A stretch of DNA of 20,656 nt from Hyphomicrobium_A sp964622715. Lineage in GTDB: Bacteria > Pseudomonadota > Alphaproteobacteria > Rhizobiales > Hyphomicrobiaceae. How positions within the stretch are numbered: position 1 is the stretch's first letter; the number at the start of each line of letters is the position of its first letter. The notes beneath the pieces are model-generated. The model did not search any database, had not been told where the DNA came from, and saw only the letters and a list, made by a program, of their open reading frames with translations. Made by a program: the position numbers and the translations under genes. The stretch spans positions 1-20,656 of the forward strand of contig CAZURR010000041.1 of assembly GCA_964622715.1 (NCBI GenBank), given 5' to 3'. This document shows positions 14,891 through 20,656 of this stretch, piece after piece.

Positions 14891-15682
14891 ATGCGATTTC
14901 TCGCACCAACTCTGCTTGCTCTCTTCCTCTTCGTTCCCATCATAAACGTAAGCGCTGAGGAACGACCATTTGCGCACCAAGGCGTCGAAAGCGACGCGAA
15001 GCGCTACGAAAAATATCTGCAACAAAACTGGACGGCTTCCGGGCAAACCCCTGAAGAGCTAAGAGCAGCCGGCGAGAGCGCTCTAGCCAATGACCCGCGC
15101 GCGGCGTCGCGTGCCTATGCAGGCGCGATCGTTGCCGACGACAAAGACGTCGAGGGATGGATCGGTCTGGCCCGCGCCCTGCTCGCCATCAAGGTCGACC
15201 CCAACAGGGGCAGCGAGCGTTATGACCTGCCCGTCAACGCGTCAGGTGCGGCCTATCTGGCCTACCAACGCGCGCAAAATGTCGAGCAGGAAGCGCACGC
15301 GCTCGCCGTTCTTGGCGCCGCGTTGCAGCGGCGCTCCTATTGGCGCCCCGCCATCGACGCGCTGAAAGCAAGCCTTGCATTGTCCGACGACGGGCTGGTT
15401 CGCGCGGCATATGAGAAGCTGCGCACGGAGCGTGGCTTCCGAATGACCGACTATAAGACGGAGTCGGAAGCGATCTCGCCGCGCCTGTGCCTGCAATTCT
15501 CCGAACGGCTGTCTCGAGGGCGGGTCGACTTCGCAAAGTTTATTTCCATCGATGGCAAGGACCCCCAGGGCGTGACGGCAGAGGGTGAGCAATTGTGCAT
15601 TGATGGCTTGGTGCACGGCCAGCGCTACGAAGTGCAACTGCGCGCTGGTTTACCCTCCGACGTCGATGAAGATCTGCAAAAG
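14891..15682 (+). CDS. Alpha-2-macroglobulin family protein, N-terminal part (broken by assembly gap)
   Basis: The first 264 codons of a large secreted protein, open up to the run of N. Residues 1-22 form a signal peptide ending NVSA; no lipobox is present, unlike E. coli YfhM, which is a lipoprotein. Residues about 55-185 are helical repeats of TPR type (ANDPRAASRAYAGAIVADD, then WIGLARALLAI), a usual N-terminal addition in alphaproteobacterial members. ATG 14891 follows GAAGGTGG at a normal distance. The continuation is the frame resuming at 15784. The two halves are out of phase if the 100 N are taken as real length, so the gap size must be arbitrary. Confidence 0.85.
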
Positions 15683-15782
15683 NNNNNNNNNNNNNNNNNN
15701 NNNNNNNNNNNNNNNNNNNNNNNNNNNNNNNNNNNNNNNNNNNNNNNNNNNNNNNNNNNNNNNNNNNNNNNNNNNNNNNNNN
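15683..15782. other. Assembly gap (100 N)
   Basis: Exactly 100 unknown bases, the conventional placeholder for a scaffold gap of unknown size. It falls inside the alpha-2-macroglobulin gene. The reading frame before it (phase of 14891) and after it (phase of 15784) do not match across 100 bases. From the family layout, much of the first macroglobulin-type domain is missing, which suggests the true gap is longer. Confidence 0.97.
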
Positions 15783-18700
15783 CAAGCTCAATGAGGAGGT
15801 GACGACGGCGCTGCCGGTGACGGACGCCGTCGGCGTCCTAAAGCCAGGCGTCTATGTTGCGATTGCCAAGCCGACGCAGAAGTCGCGCAATGACTATTAT
15901 ACGGAAGCTACGCAGTGGTTCATCGTCTCCGACCTCGGATTAACGGCCTTTTCCGGTGACGACGGCGTACATGCGTTCGTGCGTTCGCTGGCTGAGGCCC
16001 AGCCGACAGCAGATGTTAGCGTCAAGCTGATCGCCCACAATAATGAGATCCTTGGCACAACAAAAACCGATGCCAATGGCTATGCCCGCTTTGAGGCCGG
16101 CCTTGCACGCGGCGAGGGCGGCCTGCGGCCATCGTTGGTCGTGGCTGAAAGCGACAATGGCGAGTACGCGTTTCTCGATCTGACGGTCGGCGCCTTCGAT
16201 TTGACTGATCGCGGCGTGAAGGGCCGCGAGGCATTGGGTCCGCTCGATGCTTACGTTTATACCGAGCGCGGCGTCTATCGCCCCGGCGAGGACGTACACA
16301 TTGCAGCGATTGTGCGCGACAAGGGTGGAAAGGCCGCAACGCTTCCCGTTACTCTAATTGTTTCGCGTCCAGACGGCGTCGAGCACCACCGCTTCACGCT
16401 GAACGATGAAGGCCTCGGCGGCCGCGACGTCACCATGGCGCTTAGCGGCGGCGCCATGACAGGAACCTGGCGCGCCAAGCTGCACGCCGATCCCAAAAGC
16501 GATCCGATCATCCAAGTGTCGTTCTTGGTCGAGGACTTTTTGCCCGAGCGTCTCGACATGACTCTGGAACCGCCCGCAGCTGCCCTCGCACCGGGGCAGA
16601 CGCAAACCATCAAAGCTGCCGGGCGTTACCTCTATGGCCCGCCCGCCGCAGACCTCGCCATCGATGGCGACATTGTCGTCAAAGCCTCGAAGAAGGATGT
16701 CACGGGCTATCCTGGCTACAAGTTCGGTAACGACAGCGAGCGTGTCGATCCCGTACGCAAGCCTCTCGACGTCAAGGTGGCGACGGACGCGCAAGGCAAG
16801 GCCGAAATCCCTGTGATGCTGCCGCCCGTCACGCGAACGGCCAAGCCGCTCGAAGTCACCGTAATGCTGCGCCTGCGCGAAACAGGTGGGCGCACGATTG
16901 AGCGCACTATCACAATGCCTGTCGATCTGCGGGCACCGCGCATCGGCATCAAGCCGCTGTTCAAAGGCCAGGACCTGGATGAAAACCAGACGGCAGCTTT
17001 CGATGTGATTTTGCTAGACGGCAAGGGCCAGCGCGCCGCTTCCCCGGACCTCAATTGGAAGCTCATGCGGCTTGATACGAACTGGCAGTGGTATCGCCGC
17101 GATGGCCGGTGGAACTACGAGCCGGTAACACTCACGCATAAGGTGGCGGACGGTACGATCGCAGCGACGGCCAGCGGCACGCCTGCAAAAATCGAAACAC
17201 GCGTGGGTTACGGCCGCTTTCGTCTCGAGGTGACCTCGGCTGATCCGACAGGCCCTGCCTCGAGCGTCGCCTTCAACGCCGGTTGGTACACCGCCAGCAA
17301 AGATGCCGAAAGTCCCGAAACCCTCGACGTCGCGCTCGATCGCGCCAACTACAAGCCGGGCGAGACAGCCAAGTTGCGCATCGCGACCAAGAAGGGCGGC
17401 AAGGCGCTTGTTGCCGTGCTTTCCAGCGGTCTCTTGTCCATGCAGGAAGTTTCCGTTGCTGACGGCGGCGGCGAAGTGGATGTCAATGTGGGCGACGACT
17501 GGGGCCCCGGCGCCTACGTCACGGCCGTGCTCTACCGGCCCATGGACGAAAACCTGAAACGTTTGCCAAGCCGCGCCATCGGCGTGCAATGGTTGGGGCT
17601 CGACCAGTCCGCAAACACGCTGAACGTCGCGATTGATACCGAGGAAAAGATCAAGTCCGGCACGACGCTAACCGTACCCGTTAAGGTGTCGGGTCTTGAG
17701 AGCGGTGAGGACGCGCGCATCACTATTGCAGCCGTCGACCTCGGCATCCTCAATCTGACGCGCTTTACGACACCGGCGCCGGAGAGTTGGTTCTATGCCC
17801 AGCGCCGCATGGGGCTGGAGATTCGCGACCTTTATGGACGTCTCATCGACGGCATGCGCGCTGAACGTGGCACGCTGCGCTCGGGCGGCGGCGGCCCGCT
17901 CCGTACGAGTATGAAAGGAAACATGCCGGTCGAGGACACGGTCGCGCTGTTCTCCGGCATCGTCAAGGTCGATGCCGAGGGTACGGCAAAGGTCGACTTC
18001 GAAATGCCCGACTTCAACGGAACCGTGCGCGTGATGGCAGTCGCCTGGAGTGCCGGCAAGCTTGGCCACTCCTCCCGCGACGTTGTCGTGCGCGACGCGG
18101 TGGCGCTGACGGCGTCCGGCCCGCGTTTCCTAACGCTTGGCGATGAGGCGCGCCTCGATATCGCTATTCACAACGTCGAGGGACCGACTGCGCCTTATTC
18201 GCTTGAGGTGAACACTGCTGATGAGACAGTGCATGCACGCAAGCTCGACCTGAAGGCTGGCGAGCGCCGCTCGCAAGCCATTCGCATTAAGCCAACGACA
18301 GTCGGCGAGCTCGCCTACGACATTCGCGTCTCCGGACCAGGCGGAATCGACGTTGCACGACAACTGACTTTCGACGTCAAGCCTCCGGCAGGTGACATCA
18401 AGCGCACGACGGTGGCGTCTCTGAAAGCCAACGGCGGCAATATCACGTTGTCCCCTGACCTCGTGAATGGCCTGATTCCGGATCGCACACGTGTCACCTT
18501 GAGTGTCGGGCCCACGGCTGCGCTCGATGTGCCCGGACTGCTGACCGCGCTCGACCGTTACCCCTATGGTTGCGCCGAGCAGACTGTAAGCCGCGCACTG
18601 CCGCTGGTTTATGCCAACGCCGTCGCGGCTCAGCTCGGTATCGCGACTGACAAGGAACTCAAGGAGCGCGTACGGCAGGCGATCAACCGCGTGTTCGAGA

Positions 18701-19992
18701 TGCAGGATGGATCCGGCGCCTTCGGCTCGTGGGGTCCGCGCAACGCCAACATGTGGCTGACGAGCTACGTGACCGACTTCCTCACGCGCGCCAAGGAGCA
18801 GGGGTTCAAGGTCAATCCGCTGAGCTTCTCGCAGGCGCTCGACCGGTTGCAGAACTACGTGAGCTATGCGCAAGACTTCAAGAAGGGCGGCGAGGACAGA
18901 GCGTATGCGCTTTACGTTCTCGCGCGCAATGGCCGATCGCCGATCGGTGAGCTGCGCTACTACGCTGACACACGTCTCGATCGCTTCGCGACGCCATTAG
19001 CGCAAGCCCAGCTGGGCGCTGCGCTGGCGATGATGGGCGACACGACGCGCGCACAGACGTCGTTCAAGACAGCCCTTGCTACTCTCGATGCGGTGGCGGC
19101 TCCCGCGGGCGAGCAAGTGTATCGCGCCGACTATGGCTCCGACCTACGCGACAGTGCTGCGTTAGTTACGCTTGCGGTAGAAACAGGGATTGCCAAAACA
19201 GAAGCCCCGCGTCTCGTCAACGTGATCGCCAAGGCCTACACGTCACGCAACTACACCTCGACGCAAGAACAGGCGTGGATGCTATTGGCGGCGAACGCGC
19301 TCAGCGAACAGGCCAAACAGACGAAGCTTGTCGTCAATGGCGCGCCTGTGGTTGGCGCGCTCATGCGGTCACTGCCAGCCGCCGCGCTGAGCTCAAAGCC
19401 GTTAGTCGTTGCCAACGAGGGCGATGCGCCTGTCGAGGCGGTCATCACAGTGATTGGCGCGGCGCTAACGCCTGAGCCGCCCGCGTCGAAGGGCTTCACG
19501 ATTGAGCGCAGCTACTACACGCTTGCCGGTGAGCCGGTGGAGCTGGCAAGCGCGACGGGCGGCACCAGTAAAGTGCAGCAAAACGACCGCTTCGTCGCCG
19601 TCTTGAAGCTACAGTCGAATAAGACAGGCGGTCGCGTCTTGCTGGTCGATCGCCTGCCGGCCGGGTTCGAGATTGAGAACCCGCGGCTTGTCGACGATGG
19701 CGATATCAAGTCTCTAAGTTGGCTCAAGACCACCCACAGCCCCGAGCACAGCGAATTCCGCGACGACCGCTTTGTTGCAGCCTTCGATTTCGCGCGCCGT
19801 TCAGGAAATCGTAACTCAGGGCAGGCCAGCGCGGAGAATACTGCGGGAACCTCCACCACCGTTGCCTACATTGTACGTGCCGTCACACCGGGCACGTTCA
19901 TCCACCCCGCCGCAACGGTGGAGGATATGTATCGGCCGGAACGCTACGCGCGTACCGCCGCTGGCGAGCTGTCTGTAACGGCGAACGAGTGA
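15783..19992 (+). CDS. yfhM: Alpha-2-macroglobulin family protein, main part with CAEQ thioester (5' end lost in gap)
   Basis: About 1402 residues continuing the gene that starts at 14891. The sequence enters in frame at 15784 with KLNEEVTTALPV, an internal segment; the GTG at 15799 is not the true start. Successive beta-sandwich macroglobulin domains follow, including the bacterial signature AYVYTERGVYRPGEDV. The thioester motif C-A-E-Q is encoded at 18571-18582 within YPYGCAEQTVSRALP, so it should be able to trap attacking proteases covalently in the periplasm. The helical thioester domain follows, and the C-terminus has the usual TPGTF…A.VEDMYRPE block. The stop lies 7 bases before pbpC. 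This gene pair is well known; the trap is thought to protect the periplasm when PBP1C repairs damaged wall. The symbol is given by analogy with the E. coli gene. Confidence 0.93.
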
Positions 19993-19999
19993 GGCATTG

Positions 20000-20656
20000 A
20001 TGATGCGGGCTGGGCTCAAAAGCTTGACGACCCCCGCTTCGCGAGGAAGGGTTGCCACTGGGAGATCGTGGCGCCAAAAAGTCGTGCGCTGGCTCGCACT
20101 TGCATTTTGCGGCAGCGCCATCGCGGTCGGCATTGGTGCGACGGCGCTTTATGTCGCGGTCGAGCGCCTAGGGCCACCTGACCTCGATAAAGTGCGTGAA
20201 GTCTCGATCACAGTACTCGACCGCCGCGACGAACTCTTGCGCGCTTTCACCACGCAAGAAGGCCGCTGGCGGCTCCCCGTCGCAGCCGATCAGGTCGACG
20301 AACGCTACCTGGCCATGCTGATGGCGTTTGAGGACAAGCGCTTCTATTCCCACTCCGGAATCGATGCACGTGCGCTGGCGCGCGCGGCGTGGCAGCTCGT
20401 TCACAACGGCTACATTGTCTCGGGCGGCTCCACGCTGACCATGCAGGTTGCCCGCCTTGTCGAAGGTCGCCATGAGCGTACGGCCGGCGGAAAACTGCGG
20501 CAGATTCTGGGCGCATTGCAGCTCGAGCGGCACCTGACCAAACAGGAAATTCTCGCGCTCTATCTCCGGATAGCACCATTTGGCGGCAACATCGAAGGTG
20601 TGCGGGCCGCCTCGTTGACCTATTTCGGAAAGGAGCCGCGCCGGCTTTCGGTCGCT
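20000..20656 (+). CDS. pbpC: Penicillin-binding protein 1C, N-terminal part (runs off the window)
   Basis: The first 219 codons of a class A penicillin-binding protein, cut by the window end. A transmembrane helix (about 30-53) is followed by a periplasmic GT51 transglycosylase domain. Visible motifs are FEDKRFYSHSGID (110-122, catalytic E111), GGSTLTMQVARL (142-153), KLRQILGALQLERHLTKQEIL and then the APFGGNIEG block typical of PBP1C. All positions are orthodox, in contrast to the divergent PBP at 8610. ATG 20000 and ATG 20003 are both possible; GAGTGAGG, overlapping the preceding stop codon, could serve as ribosome-binding site. The 7-base gap after the alpha-2-macroglobulin gene implies co-transcription. 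Confidence 0.93.
   Translation, partial: MMRAGLKSLTTPASRGRVATGRSWRQKVVRWLALAFCGSAIAVGIGATALYVAVERLGPPDLDKVREVSITVLDRRDELLRAFTTQEGRWRLPVAADQVDERYLAMLMAFEDKRFYSHSGIDARALARAAWQLVHNGYIVSGGSTLTMQVARLVEGRHERTAGGKLRQILGALQLERHLTKQEILALYLRIAPFGGNIEGVRAASLTYFGKEPRRLSVA

Noticed and set aside
1..20656. CRISPR arrays, prophage genes, integrases, rRNA
   Set aside because: No regularly spaced direct repeats, phage structural or integrase genes, or rRNA sequences were seen on either strand.

Overview
The window looks like part of a draft-assembled chromosome from an alphaproteobacterium, most likely Hyphomicrobiales (Hyphomicrobium-like). This is inferred from the GC-rich coding sequence, the alphaproteobacterial form of the alpha-2-macroglobulin gene, a perfect CtrA-type box (TTAA-N7-TTAA), and small secreted or cytosolic proteins of a kind I associate with this order. 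A run of 100 N (15683-15782) marks an assembly gap.

Left part (1-3507): a possible insertion-sequence end remnant; a tRNA-Leu(CAA) with its own good promoter; a secreted D-alanyl-D-alanine carboxypeptidase (peptidase S11); a convergent gene for a small proline-rich secreted protein; a small protein ending at 2243; and a CAP/SCP-domain lipoprotein on the minus strand with the CtrA-like box about 58 bases upstream of its start.

Central part (3508-14658, closed by a strong intrinsic terminator at 14696-14733): a co-oriented set that I cannot match to a named system. It encodes (1) a protein with a winged-helix-like N-terminus and probably a second DNA-binding-like fold at its C-terminus; (2) an 1123-residue double P-loop NTPase, with an N-terminal AAA/STAND-like module and a C-terminal HerA/FtsK-like translocase module, 18 bases downstream; (3) possibly a 33-residue single-pass membrane peptide; (4) a divergent membrane-anchored class A penicillin-binding protein that keeps both glycosyltransferase and transpeptidase signatures; (5) a four-helix membrane protein with a large periplasmic helical domain and a long cytoplasmic tail; and (6) a small cytosolic protein. 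Together they could form an envelope-spanning, ATP-driven assembly that couples a DNA or protein translocase to peptidoglycan synthesis. This is the candidate undescribed system. Its role (defence, DNA or protein transport, or polar/division-site cell-wall growth) is not decided by the sequence.

Right part (14891-20656): a bacterial alpha-2-macroglobulin gene with an intact CAEQ thioester, split by the assembly gap, followed after 7 bases by pbpC (PBP1C), which runs off the window. This is the known pair in which a periplasmic protease trap works alongside a cell-wall repair synthase. Cell-wall enzymes therefore recur across the window: a carboxypeptidase and two class A PBPs.
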